Shown: piece after piece, positions 1 through 9,400 of the stretch | How positions within the stretch are numbered: the stretch's first letter is position 1 | Layout: each line of letters begins with the position of its first letter | Assembly (NCBI GenBank): GCA_020692325.1 | Contig: JAIMKR010000019.1 | Location: 1 to 40,540, forward strand | Origin: Desulfocurvus sp. | GTDB lineage: Bacteria > Desulfobacterota > Desulfovibrionia > Desulfovibrionales > Desulfovibrionaceae | Reading direction: 5' to 3' | Length of the DNA: 40,540 bases | Made by a program: the position numbers and the translations under genes | Notes under the pieces: generated by a model | The model's database searches: none | The model's input: the letters and a program-made list of their open reading frames with translations, nothing else | Told to the model about the DNA's origin: nothing

Positions 1-23
1 GTTAACCACATTCCACATGCCCA

Positions 24-50
24 AAGCCCCAAATTCACCGCACGGGGCCT
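24..50 (-). terminator. Possible weak terminator after asnS
   Basis: An imperfect inverted repeat (aagcccc at 24-30, ggggcct at 44-50) with a 13-base loop lies just downstream of the asnS stop. Read on the minus strand it is followed by only a short T stretch, so it is a poor intrinsic terminator. Nothing else is visible in bases 1-57. Confidence 0.25.
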
Positions 51-57
51 CGGACGA

Positions 58-1440
58 TCAGAACTCCAAGTGCCCCGGCGTACGGGGGAACGGAATCACG
101 TCGCGGATGTTGGCGATGCCGGTAACGAGCATGAGCAGCCGCTCGAAGCCCATGCCGAAGCCCGCATGGGGCGCGCTGCCATAGCGCCGCGTGTCCAGAT
201 ACCACGCATAGGGCTCCTCCGGCAGGTCGAGTTCGGTCATGCGCCGGGCGAGCACGTCGAGGCGCTCCTCGCGCTGGCTGCCTCCGCACAGCTCGCCAAT
301 GCGCGGCACGAGCAAATCCATGGCGGCCACGGTTTTGCCGTCGTCGTTGAGCCGCATGTAGAACGCCTTGATCTCTTTCGGATAGTCGTAAACGATGACC
401 GGCCGCTTGTAGCGCTCCTCGCAGAGATAGCGCTCATGCTCGGTTTGCAGATCCGAGGTCTCGTGCACCGGAAACTCGAAGGCCCTGCCCGAGGCCCGCA
501 GTTCCGCGATGGCCTGCGCATGGGTGATGCGCGCGAAGGGCTGCGCCACAATGCCCTCGAGCGTTGGAATGAGCGTCGGATCGACGTACTTGCCGAAGAG
601 CGCGACATCCTCCGCGCAGTGGGTCAGCACATGTCCGGCCAGGTGCTTCACCAGCGCCTCGGCCGTGTCCATGTCATCGGCGAGATTGGCGAAAGCCATT
701 TCCGGCTCGACCATCCAGAACTCCGCCGCGTGCTTGGGCGTGTTGGAGTTCTCCGCGCGGAAGGTTGGCCCGAAGGTGTAGACGTCGCCCAGCGCCAGGG
801 CCATCAACTCGGCCTCCAGCTGGCCGGACACGGTGAGCCCAGCCGGCCGGCCGAAGAATTCCGCCGCCTCGCGCAGTTCCGGCGACAGTCGCGCCGCCTG
901 CTCCGCCTCCAGGTTGCTCACCCGGAACATCTCCCCCGCGCCCTCGCAGTCCGAGCCGGTGAGGATGGGCGCATGCACATAGAAGAACCCGCGCGCACGG
1001 AAGAACTCGTGCACGGCCAGGGCCATTTCCGAACGCACGCGCAGCATGGCCCCGTATTTGTTGGTGCGTGGGCGCAGATGCGCGATGCCGCGCAGGAACT
1101 CGTCCGAGTGGCGCTTCTTCTGCAACGGGAAGGTCTCGGGGTCGGCGCATCCATATATAAGGATGCTCTTGGCGCGGACCTCCCACTTCTGCCCGGCCGC
1201 AGGCGAGGCCACGAGCTCGCCCTCCACGGCCACGGCCGCGCCGGTGGTCGCCCCCTCCAGCGCCGCGGACAGCTCCGGCGTGTGATCCACCACGGCCTGG
1301 GCGTTGGCCAGGCAGGAGCCGTCGTTGATCTCCAAAAACGAAAAGCCCTTGGCGTCGCGCCGCGTGCGTACCCAGCCCTTGAGCAGGATGGGCCCGCCGG
1401 TCTCTTCCGCCAGCATGTTCCTGATGCGTGTGCGCTGCAT
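58..1440 (-). CDS. asnS: Asparaginyl-tRNA synthetase
   Basis: Class II aminoacyl-tRNA synthetase that charges tRNA-Asn with asparagine in the cytoplasm. The 460 residues match the usual length (E. coli about 466). An N-terminal OB-fold anticodon-binding domain (about 15-110, with GWVRTRRDAKGFSFLEIND) is followed by the class II catalytic core. Motif 2 is visible as TFRAENSNTPKHAAEFWMVE and motif 3 as GFGMGFERLLMLVTG near the C-terminus; NSNTxxH in motif 2 favours AsnRS over AspRS. The ATG is preceded by a strong AAGGAGG site. It is divergently transcribed from ftsY across a 115-base gap. The presence of a direct AsnRS does not exclude the transamidation route, whose genes are not in the window. 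Confidence 0.96.
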   Translation of the reverse strand: MQRTRIRNMLAEETGGPILLKGWVRTRRDAKGFSFLEINDGSCLANAQAVVDHTPELSAALEGATTGAAVAVEGELVASPAAGQKWEVRAKSILIYGCADPETFPLQKKRHSDEFLRGIAHLRPRTNKYGAMLRVRSEMALAVHEFFRARGFFYVHAPILTGSDCEGAGEMFRVSNLEAEQAARLSPELREAAEFFGRPAGLTVSGQLEAELMALALGDVYTFGPTFRAENSNTPKHAAEFWMVEPEMAFANLADDMDTAEALVKHLAGHVLTHCAEDVALFGKYVDPTLIPTLEGIVAQPFARITHAQAIAELRASGRAFEFPVHETSDLQTEHERYLCEERYKRPVIVYDYPKEIKAFYMRLNDDGKTVAAMDLLVPRIGELCGGSQREERLDVLARRMTELDLPEEPYAWYLDTRRYGSAPHAGFGMGFERLLMLVTGIANIRDVIPFPRTPGHLEF

Positions 1441-1555
1441 GTTGCCTCCTTGCGGTCGCCCTTCTTCTAGTGTCTCCTTCCAACGATTTCAACAGAGTTG
1501 CGGGAACGGCGCACGTGCGGTAAGAAGCGACGGACAAAACCATAGCGAGGCATAC

Positions 1556-2941
1556 ATGGGTTTCTTCAGCAAGGTCAAAAAATTATGGGGCGGTGGCGAG
1601 GCCGGACACGCCCAGGAAACGCCCGTCGAAGCCGCTCCGGCCGCCACCAATGAGGCCGAAGGAACCGCCGTCGCGGAAACCGCTTGTGCCGCGCCCCCCC
1701 AAGCGGCGCAAGCCCCCATACCGGCCCCGGCCGTCCTCTCCGAGGAATGGAAGGCCAAGCTAACCGCCGCCCTCAAGGGCTCCAAGGCGCGCATCGCCGA
1801 ATGGCTGGGCCTGCTGCTCGACGGGCTCACCACCGCGGACGAGGCGTTGTACGCACGCCTCCGCTTCCTCTTCGCCACCCTCGGCGCGCCGGATGACGAA
1901 GCCGAACGCTTCATCGACGAATTCAAAAAATGGCTCGCGGCCCTGAGCCTGACCAACGTGGACGACTTCCGCTCCGAGCTGCGCTACCGCCTCATCCTGG
2001 CCCTGGACCTGGAACAGGAGGAGGAAGAGCGCGGCAACCTGTTCAAAAAACTCACCGCCGGCCTGTCCAAGACGCGGGAACGCATGTCCGCCAGCCTGGG
2101 CGCGCTGTTCGGCCGCGAGGGCGAGCTGGACGACGCCTTCTGGAATGAGCTGGAAGAGGCCTTCATCATGGCCGACATGGGAACCGAGGCCACGGGCAAA
2201 CTGCTGGTCAACCTGCGCAAGCGCGCCCGGGCCATGGGCGTCACCGAGGCCGGACGCTTCCGCGAGGTGCTGGGCGCGGAGCTGGAGGAGCTGTTCCCTC
2301 TGCCGAGGAAACCCAAGGTCGCCACCCCGCCCGAGGTGGTCATGATGATCGGCGTGAACGGCGTGGGCAAGACCACGACCATCGCAAAACTGGCCTACCG
2401 GGCGCGCTTGCAGGGCCGCAAGGTGCTCATCGCCGCGGGCGACACCTTCCGCGCCGCCGCCATCGACCAGTTGCGGGTCTGGGCCGACCGTGTGGGAGCG
2501 GGGCTTTTCGCCAAGGACGAGGGGGCGGATCCCGCCGCCGTGGCCTACGAGGCGGTCGACGCCGCGCAAAAGGGCGGCTACGACCTGGTGCTGCTCGACA
2601 CCGCCGGCAGGCTGCACACCAAGACGAATCTCATGGAGGAGCTGCGCAAGATCAAGCGTGTACTGGAAAAGCGCCTGCCCGGCGCGCCGCACCGCTGCCT
2701 GCTCGTCATCGACGCCACCACGGGCCAGAACGCCCTCTCCCAGACCAAGTTATTCAACGAGGCCATCGGCGTGGACGAGATCGTGCTCACCAAGCTGGAC
2801 GGCACGGCCAAGGGCGGCGTCATGGTGGCCGTGACCATCACGCACAAGCTGCCCATCAGCTTCGTGGGCCTTGGCGAGAAGATGGAGGATTTGCGTCCCT
2901 TCGTGGGCGAGGACTTCGCCAAGGCGCTGCTCGGGGAATAG
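1556..2941 (+). CDS. ftsY: Signal recognition particle receptor FtsY
   Basis: SRP-receptor GTPase that docks ribosome-SRP complexes at the inner membrane for co-translational insertion. The chosen ATG gives 461 residues beginning MGFFSKVKKLWGGG, an amphipathic basic segment suited to membrane targeting, followed by an acidic, Ala/Pro-rich A domain (about 15-120) and the NG domain. GTPase signatures are clear: GVNGVGKTTT (P-loop), DTFRAAA, DTAGRLHTKTNLMEEL (G3), TKLDGTAKGG (G4) and GLGEKMEDLRPF near the end. The reading frame stays open upstream of this ATG, but that stretch overlaps asnS on the other strand. A GCGAGG sequence lies a few bases before the start. It converges on the DUF3124 gene with only 7 bases between stops. 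Confidence 0.96.
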   Translation: MGFFSKVKKLWGGGEAGHAQETPVEAAPAATNEAEGTAVAETACAAPPQAAQAPIPAPAVLSEEWKAKLTAALKGSKARIAEWLGLLLDGLTTADEALYARLRFLFATLGAPDDEAERFIDEFKKWLAALSLTNVDDFRSELRYRLILALDLEQEEEERGNLFKKLTAGLSKTRERMSASLGALFGREGELDDAFWNELEEAFIMADMGTEATGKLLVNLRKRARAMGVTEAGRFREVLGAELEELFPLPRKPKVATPPEVVMMIGVNGVGKTTTIAKLAYRARLQGRKVLIAAGDTFRAAAIDQLRVWADRVGAGLFAKDEGADPAAVAYEAVDAAQKGGYDLVLLDTAGRLHTKTNLMEELRKIKRVLEKRLPGAPHRCLLVIDATTGQNALSQTKLFNEAIGVDEIVLTKLDGTAKGGVMVAVTITHKLPISFVGLGEKMEDLRPFVGEDFAKALLGE

Positions 2942-2948
2942 CCCGCGC

Positions 2949-3419
2949 TTACGGGTGGAGCACCACTCCCCGACTGATGAAGGAAATGCCCTGTCCGTTG
3001 GTGGTGCCAATCATCACAGCCTCGGCCATGAGCGGATTCATGGACGCCGCGTCCGCCTGCCAGCGCACGAGAAAGAGCGCGCCCGCCCCACCGCTGGTGT
3101 CGTCCTGCTCCACGGTGAACGTGCGCGAGGCCAGCGGAGCAATCCGCTCCACCCTGTCCAGCATCCGCCGGATGAGCCGGCCGTCGGACCCACGGTACTC
3201 CACGGCCATGAGCCGCATGGAGCGCCAGGGGTCAGTGTTGCGCATGGTCAGCGTCACCGTGAGTTCGAAGGGCCGTGTCTTGACGCCGTGGTACACGTGC
3301 GAGGTGCAGGGCACGTAGATCAGCTGGCCCTTCGACAGCTGCGATTCCTCGGCGAACGCCGTGGAGGCGAACAGGACCGCGACGGTCAACGCGGCTGCGC
3401 GAAGCATCTCACGGATCAT
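2949..3419 (-). CDS. DUF3124-like exported protein
   Basis: Predicted 156-residue secreted protein of unknown function, resembling the DUF3124 family found in deltaproteobacteria. Residues 1-23 form a Sec signal peptide with probable cleavage after AFA. The mature part is predicted beta-rich and includes YVPCTSHVYHG and TVTLTMRNTDP, then a C-terminal segment with FLVRW and GTTNGQGISFISRG. The internal ATG at 3419 was chosen over an upstream one because it follows an AAGGGGGAAG site and gives a clean signal peptide. It overlaps the stop of the upstream pseudouridine synthase gene by the sequence ATGA, so the two are probably translationally coupled. No catalytic motif is visible. Confidence 0.8.
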   Translation of the reverse strand: MIREMLRAAALTVAVLFASTAFAEESQLSKGQLIYVPCTSHVYHGVKTRPFELTVTLTMRNTDPWRSMRLMAVEYRGSDGRLIRRMLDRVERIAPLASRTFTVEQDDTSGGAGALFLVRWQADAASMNPLMAEAVMIGTTNGQGISFISRGVVLHP

Positions 3420-4360
3420 ACTTCCCCCTTGTCGGCCGCGGCGTCCGTGACCGCTTTCTTGTACCATTCCACGACATCCAGCCCGGACAGCCAGGGCGGT
3501 TCACTCTCGGCGCGAAAGCCGGGGAACGCCAACAGCCTGTGGTGCAGGTAAAGCCCGCCGGCGTTCGCGCTTGCCGCCTCGTCCTGGGAAGTATCGCCAC
3601 CCGCCGGCACGCCGTAGAGCGGATCCCCCACGATGGGCAGGCTCGCCGCCGCGAGATGCGCGCGGATCTGATGCCGCGCACCAGCGAGGATGCGCACGCG
3701 CACCAGCGTCCGGCCACCGGCCAGCGCGGCCACCGGCCAGACGAGCGTCCAGCCGCGCGGCTCAGGCTCGAGCTTGCCGAGCACGCGCGTGTCGCGGCGG
3801 TCGGCGGTGTCCAGCCGGCGCTTCAATTCCAGCGGCTCGGTCAGCTCTCCCTCCACCACAGCCAGATATTCCTTGAGAACGTCACCCGGGGCGCGCCTCG
3901 CGAAGGCGCGAGCGGCGCCATCGCTCAGAGCAACCAGCACCACGCCCGAGGTGAGCCGGTCCAGACGGTTGAGCAGCCGGGCGGGGGCATTGGGGAACAG
4001 CGCGGGAAGCCGCGCCTCCACGCTCGGTCCGCCGCCGCCGGCAAGCGCGGCGCTGTTGAGCCCAGCTGGTTTATCCAGCGCGGCGTAACCGGCCGTGGCG
4101 ATGATGACGCGCAGAGGTGGAACATCACACAGCGTCTCGGGCGCGATGGCGAGTGTCTGACCGGCGCGCAGACGCAGACCCGGCGCGGCCGGTTCGCCAT
4201 CCACCAGCGCGCGGCCGCACTCCACAAGCCGGCGGCGGCCGCGCAGGCCCAATTCGGGCGCGAGGGCGGCCAGCGCACGGTCGAGGCGTTCCCCGGCCAG
4301 GGATTCGGACACGGTCATTTCGCACGGAGCGGTCGGATCATGGGGCACGGCGTTCTTCAT
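3416..4360 (-). CDS. RluA-family RNA pseudouridine synthase
   Basis: Converts specific uridines in rRNA or tRNA to pseudouridine. The 314 residues contain an N-terminal S4-like RNA-binding region (about 15-75, GERLDRALAAL ... GRRRLVECGRALVDGE) and a catalytic domain. The active-site motif reads NRLDRLTSGVVL with the nucleophile Asp at about 134; the family usually has HRLD, so Asn replaces His here. The second signature, GARHQIRAHLAAASLPIVGDPLYG without its last residues, is well conserved. Which uridine it modifies cannot be told from sequence. A shorter start at 4318 is possible, but neither start has a strong ribosome site. It is followed without a gap by the DUF3124 gene and is divergent from the ornithine cyclodeaminase-like gene. 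Confidence 0.88.
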   Translation of the reverse strand: MKNAVPHDPTAPCEMTVSESLAGERLDRALAALAPELGLRGRRRLVECGRALVDGEPAAPGLRLRAGQTLAIAPETLCDVPPLRVIIATAGYAALDKPAGLNSAALAGGGGPSVEARLPALFPNAPARLLNRLDRLTSGVVLVALSDGAARAFARRAPGDVLKEYLAVVEGELTEPLELKRRLDTADRRDTRVLGKLEPEPRGWTLVWPVAALAGGRTLVRVRILAGARHQIRAHLAAASLPIVGDPLYGVPAGGDTSQDEAASANAGGLYLHHRLLAFPGFRAESEPPWLSGLDVVEWYKKAVTDAAADKGEV

Positions 4361-4455
4361 GACCCAACACTACCCGGCCCCGCCGCATCGCGCAAGGCGG
4401 AGCTCCGGGAAGAGAGACGAATGATGGCATCGGCCCGGAATACTGGTCAAACATT

Positions 4456-4484
4456 TTGACGGAACGGCCAAATCGTCCTAGAGT
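4456..4484 (+). promoter_or_regulatory. Predicted sigma70 promoter of the ocd-eamA-addAB operon
   Basis: TTGACG (4456-4461), a 17-base spacer, then TAGAGT (4479-4484). It lies 33 bases before the ATG in the 157-base divergent intergenic region. A TGAGGAG ribosome site follows about 10 bases before the start. Confidence 0.55.
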
Positions 4485-4517
4485 AGAAAGGTTCCAGAAA
4501 CTTTTGAGGAGTCAATC

Positions 4518-5510
4518 ATGCCCCCGTCCATCAACGTATTGTGGCTGTCCCGCGCGGACGTCGAGTCCCTCGGCGTCACCATGCGCGAGCTCATGGATGA
4601 GATCGAGGACGGCTTCGCCGCGCTTGGCGGCGGCGAGGTGCAGCTGCCGGCGAAAATCGGCGTGCATCCGCGGCCGGACAGCTTCGTCCACGCCATGCCG
4701 GCGTATGTCGGCGGCGACATGGACGCCTGCGGCGTGAAGTGCGTGTGCGGCTTTCCCGACAACAACCGGCGCGGCCTGCCCACGCTTTCCGGCGTGTTCA
4801 CCCTGCTGGACGCCGACAACGGCCTCGTGCGCACGGTGATGGACGCCAGCTGGCTGACGGCCTGGCGCACGGGCGCGGCCACAGGGATCTGCGCGAAACA
4901 TCTCGGCTCGCCAGAGACCAAATCCGTGGCGCTGATCGGTCTGGGCGTTCAGGCCCGGGTGCAGCTGCGCGCCCTCGCGGAGGTCTTCCCCGGCATCGAT
5001 GAGGTGCGCACTCTGGGACACAAGCCGGAACACGGCCCACACTTCGAGGCCGACACCGCCCAACTCGTCCCGAACGCTCGCTTCGTCCATTGTGCGAACG
5101 CGGAGCAGGCCGTGTCCGGCGCGGACGTGATCGTCACCTGCACGCCGCTCACGACCTCCCCCCAGCGCTTCATCCGGGCCGAGTGGCTCAAAAAGGACAG
5201 TCTGGCCATCGCCGTGGACTACGACGCGGCCTTCGAGGCCGGGGTCATGTCCAGCGCGGACTGCCTTGTGGTGGACGAGACCGGGCAGTATCTGCGCGCA
5301 CGCGAGTCTGGACCGTATTTCAGGGGATACCCGGGCGCGGATAAAATTCACGCCGACATGGGACAAATCTGCGCCGGCGCGAAAAAGACCGTGCGCGAGG
5401 GCCGGCGCGCCGCCGTGCTCATGGGCGTGGCCGTGCACGACGTGCTGGCGGGCCGGCTGGCCTACGAGCGTGCGCTGGAGCTGCACATCGGGACCTGGGT
5501 GGAGCTGTGA
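4518..5510 (+). CDS. Ornithine cyclodeaminase / mu-crystallin family protein
   Basis: NAD(P)-dependent oxidoreductase-like protein of 330 residues. The family includes ornithine cyclodeaminase, alanine dehydrogenase and ketimine reductases. Visible family features are ALGGGEVQLPAKIGVHP near the N-terminus, GVKCVCGFPDNN with the expected Lys, WLTAWRTGAATG, and the Rossmann loop LIGLGVQARVQL at about residue 140. The usual GADxxGKxE segment is replaced by AVDYDAAFEAG, which places it in a divergent subgroup, so the substrate is unknown. It has a TGAGGAG ribosome site. Its stop overlaps the GTG of the EamA transporter (GTGA), suggesting that enzyme and exporter act on related small molecules; that link is inference. 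Confidence 0.82.
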   Translation: MPPSINVLWLSRADVESLGVTMRELMDEIEDGFAALGGGEVQLPAKIGVHPRPDSFVHAMPAYVGGDMDACGVKCVCGFPDNNRRGLPTLSGVFTLLDADNGLVRTVMDASWLTAWRTGAATGICAKHLGSPETKSVALIGLGVQARVQLRALAEVFPGIDEVRTLGHKPEHGPHFEADTAQLVPNARFVHCANAEQAVSGADVIVTCTPLTTSPQRFIRAEWLKKDSLAIAVDYDAAFEAGVMSSADCLVVDETGQYLRARESGPYFRGYPGADKIHADMGQICAGAKKTVREGRRAAVLMGVAVHDVLAGRLAYERALELHIGTWVEL

Positions 5511-6412
5511 GGGAAGAACTGGCCAAGTATCAGGGCTATCTGTACGTTTTGTGCGCGGCGTTCCTGTGGGCGCTCATCGGGCCGGTGTCCAAGAAGGTCA
5601 TGTCGCTCGGCGTCGCCCCGCTGGAGGCGGCGTTCTGGCGCTCGGCCATCGGCTGGACGTTCTTCGCCACGCACGCCGTGGCCACCGGGGCATGGCGGTT
5701 GCAACGCAAGGACGCCCCAGCCGTCGCATCCTTCGGCATCATCGGCGTTTCGACCCTGTTCGGGGCGTACGTGCTGTCCATCAGCATGGTGGGCGCCGCC
5801 ATGGCCTCGGTGCTGCTGTACACCGCCCCGGCGTGGGTGGCCGTGCTGGCCTGGCTGCTGCTGGGCGAGAAGATGCAGGCCCACAAGCTCGTGGCGCTGG
5901 GCATGACGCTCGCCGGCGTGGTGTGCGTGAGCCTTGGCCCGGCGATCTTCACCGGGCGCGGCCTGGGCGCGGTGAACATGCCGGGCGTGCTGCTGGGATT
6001 GCTGTCCGGCTTCAGCTACGCCACGTACTACATCTTCGGCAAACGCTACCTGGGCCGCTACTCCACGCCCACGCTGTTCCTCTACGCCCTGCCCGTGGGC
6101 TGCCTGGGCCTGCTCCCCTTCGTCACCTTCGGCCCCAAGTCGCTGGAGGCATGGTTCTATATGACGCTCATGGCCGTCACCACCACCTACGCGGCCTACG
6201 GCGTGTACTACGAGGGCCTGCGCCGGCTGGAGGCCACACGCACGGCCATCGTGGCCACGCTGGAGCCCGTGCTCTCGTCCGTCTTCGCCTACGTCTGGTG
6301 GGGCGAACGCTTCGACTTCTCCGGTTATCTCGGCAGCGGGCTGATACTGGCGGCGGTGCTGTACACCATCCTCGGGAGCCGGGCGCGCTCCGCTTCGGAG
6401 AATCCCGCGTGA
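5507..6412 (+). CDS. EamA (DMT superfamily) transporter
   Basis: Inner-membrane permease of the drug/metabolite transporter superfamily, 301 residues with about ten predicted hydrophobic helices in two EamA repeats (roughly 10-145 and 160-292). Typical elements are AAFLWALIGPVSKK at the first helix, SISMVGAAMASVLLYTAP at the end of the first repeat, and RTAIVATLEPVLSSVFAYVW in the second. Substrates for the family are commonly amino acids or metabolites; none can be assigned here. Translation starts at a GTG overlapping the previous stop, and its own stop overlaps the GTG of the AddA-like gene (both GTGA), so the operon is very compact. Confidence 0.88.
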   Translation: MREELAKYQGYLYVLCAAFLWALIGPVSKKVMSLGVAPLEAAFWRSAIGWTFFATHAVATGAWRLQRKDAPAVASFGIIGVSTLFGAYVLSISMVGAAMASVLLYTAPAWVAVLAWLLLGEKMQAHKLVALGMTLAGVVCVSLGPAIFTGRGLGAVNMPGVLLGLLSGFSYATYYIFGKRYLGRYSTPTLFLYALPVGCLGLLPFVTFGPKSLEAWFYMTLMAVTTTYAAYGVYYEGLRRLEATRTAIVATLEPVLSSVFAYVWWGERFDFSGYLGSGLILAAVLYTILGSRARSASENPA

Positions 6413-9400
6413 GCACGCCATTCCGGCAGCTCAAGGCCTCGGCCGGTTCGGGCAAGACTTACGCCCTCACCCTGCGATTTCTGGACCTGCTGGCCGGCGC
6501 GGCGGAGGACGATCCCGGATATGGCTACGCCTGCGCGGCCGACGCCGCTGGCAGCCCGGGCCGCCGTTACGCCTGGCCGGAAATCCTGGCCATAACCTTC
6601 ACCAACAAGGCCGCGGCCGAAATGCGCGAGCGCGTACTCGGCGCGCTCAAACGCCGGGCCATGGGCGAAACCTCCGGCCCGGGCGATGGGCTCGACGCGG
6701 CCAAGGCCCAGCGTCTGCTCATGGACATTCTGCGCCACACCGAGAGCCTGGGCGTGCGCACCATCGACAGCCTGCTCTCGCTGCTCGTGCGCCTCTTCGC
6801 CCTGGATGAGGGACTCGCGCCGGAATTCGACACCGTGTTCGACGAGCAGAAGGCCATTGGCGACCTCTTCGACCGCTTCCTGGCCCGCTGCGCCGACGAG
6901 CCGGATGGACGCGAGGCCGCGCTCTACGAGCAGGCCGTGCGCACCATGATCGAACACGAGGACAAGGACGGCTTCTGGCTGCAGGAGGCCCTGCGCGACC
7001 GATTCATCGAATTGTCGCGGCTGCTGTTGACCGCGCGCAGCGCGCCCGGCGCGACACTCACCACCGATCAGAACCAGATCGCCGACCTGCTCGCCGTGTC
7101 CTTCGACGCCATGCGCTCGGCGCGCGACGAGCTTGCGCGCATTCTCGACGACGAGGACCTGACCGGCCAGGCCAATTTTTCCAAACTGCTGGACAAGTGC
7201 GCCGACGCCGAACTCTTCGGCGGTTTGCCGGACTCGGCGTATCTGCGCAAGCCGACCCTGGCCGAGTGCCTGCTGGCCAAATGCCGGGGCCACTGCGCGA
7301 GCCCGGCCGAGGCCGCCTACGACGAATTCAAGAGCGCCTGCGCCGAATACGTCCACGCCCACGCCGTGCTCAACGCCGCGTACGCCCTGGCGCCCAGCGT
7401 GGAGATCGGTCTCGCCCTGCTGCGCGGGCTGGACGACGCGCAGCGCCGGCAGGGTTTTCTGCTGGGCTCGCAAATGGCCGGCATCGTGGATGACGCCCTC
7501 GGCGGCGGGGCCGGCGTGCCCGATGCCTTCTGCCGCCTGGGCGACCGCCTGCACCATTTGCTGGTGGACGAATTCCAGGACACCAGCCGCGCCCAGTGGA
7601 GCGCCACCCTGCCCCTCGCCGCCGAATGCCTGGCCAAGGGCGGCAGCCTGTTCTACGTGGGCGACGTAAAACAGGCGATCTACGGCTGGCGCGGCGGCGA
7701 CGCCAAACTCTTCGACGAGGTGGGCGAGGACGCGGAGCTGACCGCCATGTCCGGCGGGCTGACGCGCGAGAGCCTGCCCAACAACTGGCGCAGCGCACCG
7801 GAGATCGTGCGCTTCAACAACGCCGTTTTCGGCCGACTGGGCGACGACGAGGTTCTGCGCGACCTGGCCTCGGTGTTGCTCGCCGGCGCGCCGGACGACG
7901 TGACGAACGACTTCGCCTCGCGCATGACCGCGTCCTTCGCCGATTGCGCCCAGGCTGTGCCCGAGAGCCGCATGGAGCGGCACGGCCGCGTTTTGGTGCG
8001 CCTGCTGCCCATGGGCAAAACGGATGAGGTGGTCGAGGCCTCGCTGGACGCCCTGGTCCAGACCATCAAGGAGGACATCCTGCCGCGCCGCCGTCTGGGC
8101 GACGTGGCCGTGCTGGTGCGCACGGGGACGCACAGCGACCTTGTGTGCGAGCGCCTCGTGGCCGAGGGACTGCCCATCATCACGGAAAACAGCCTGCTGC
8201 TGGCCCGGCATCCAGTGGTGCGACAGCTGACGGCGCTGCTGCGCCTGCTCGACGCCCCACCGGACGACGTGAGCTTCCTCACCTTCGCCTGCGGCCGGGA
8301 ACTGTTCCTGACCGAGTCCGGCCTCATGCGGACACAAATCCTCGAATGGGCCGTCCGAACCAAAGAACGGCGCGGCGACCGACACGGCGGTCGGCGCGGC
8401 GGCCTGCTCTCGCACTTCCGCGACGACTTTCCGGAAATCCACGCCCGGTTGCTCGCACCGTTCCTGCGGCAAACCGGTCTCATGCGGCCCTACGATCTCG
8501 TCCAAGCCGCCCTGCGCACCTATCAGGTACTGGAGCGCCACCCCGAGGCCGAACTTTACGCCCGGCGCTTCCTGGAGGTCATCCATCTGGCAGAGTCGGC
8601 CGGCATGGGCTCGCTGCCGCGCTTCCTCGAATTCTGGGACGAGTCCGGCGCGGAGGAGAAGGTGCCCCTGCCCGAATCCGCCGACGCCGTGCGCATCCTG
8701 ACCATCCACAAGTCCAAGGGTTTGCAGTTCCCGGTGTGCATCGTGCCCTTCCACAACTGGTCCGCGGGGCCCAAGGCCGAATTCGGCGTGGTGGAGACCT
8801 CGGGCCGCCGCGTGCTCACGCGCGTCACCAAGGCCGTGGGCCGGCGCTATTACGAGAACGCGGCCGACAATCTGGCCGAGCAGGCCAACCTGCTCTACGT
8901 GGCCTGGACCCGCGCCGAGGAGGAATTGTACGTCTTCGTGCCCGACGCGCGCGACAACCAGCGCCTGGGCGCGGCCCCGGTGATGCTCGGCCGTTTGCTG
9001 AATATCCCGCCCGAGGAGGCCGGTCTGGAACTCGGCGAGGCCCCGGCCTGCGCCTGGCCCGAGGCGTGCGGGACCACCTCCGTGGACGCAGCCGCCGCGC
9101 GCGATGTGCCACCCCGGACGGAAGCGCCGGACTTCCGCTCCTGGCTGCCACGCCTGCGCGTGTTCCGCCACGCCGTGGAGGACGCCGGCTTCGACGAACG
9201 CACGCGCGGCAAGGTGGCGCACAAGGCCGTGGAACTGCTGTCCGCCCCCACGGGCGACGACGCCTCCGACGCCTCGCGCGCGGCGCGTCTGGCGCTTGGC
9301 GAATTCCCGGAATTGCGGGCGCTCGCGCGGAAACGCCGCGACGAACTTCAAGCGCAGGTTGAGCAAATGCTTCTATGGCTGCTGGCCCGGCCCGAGGCCC

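Noticed and set aside
70-1470. Long plus-strand open frame antisense to asnS
   Set aside because: It is a shadow of a well-supported synthetase gene in GC-rich DNA; its Arg/His-rich product has no family features.
6325-9366. 1013-codon minus-strand open frame antisense to addA
   Set aside because: All helicase and nuclease motifs lie on the plus strand; the antisense product is low-complexity Gly/Ala/Gln/Val-rich.
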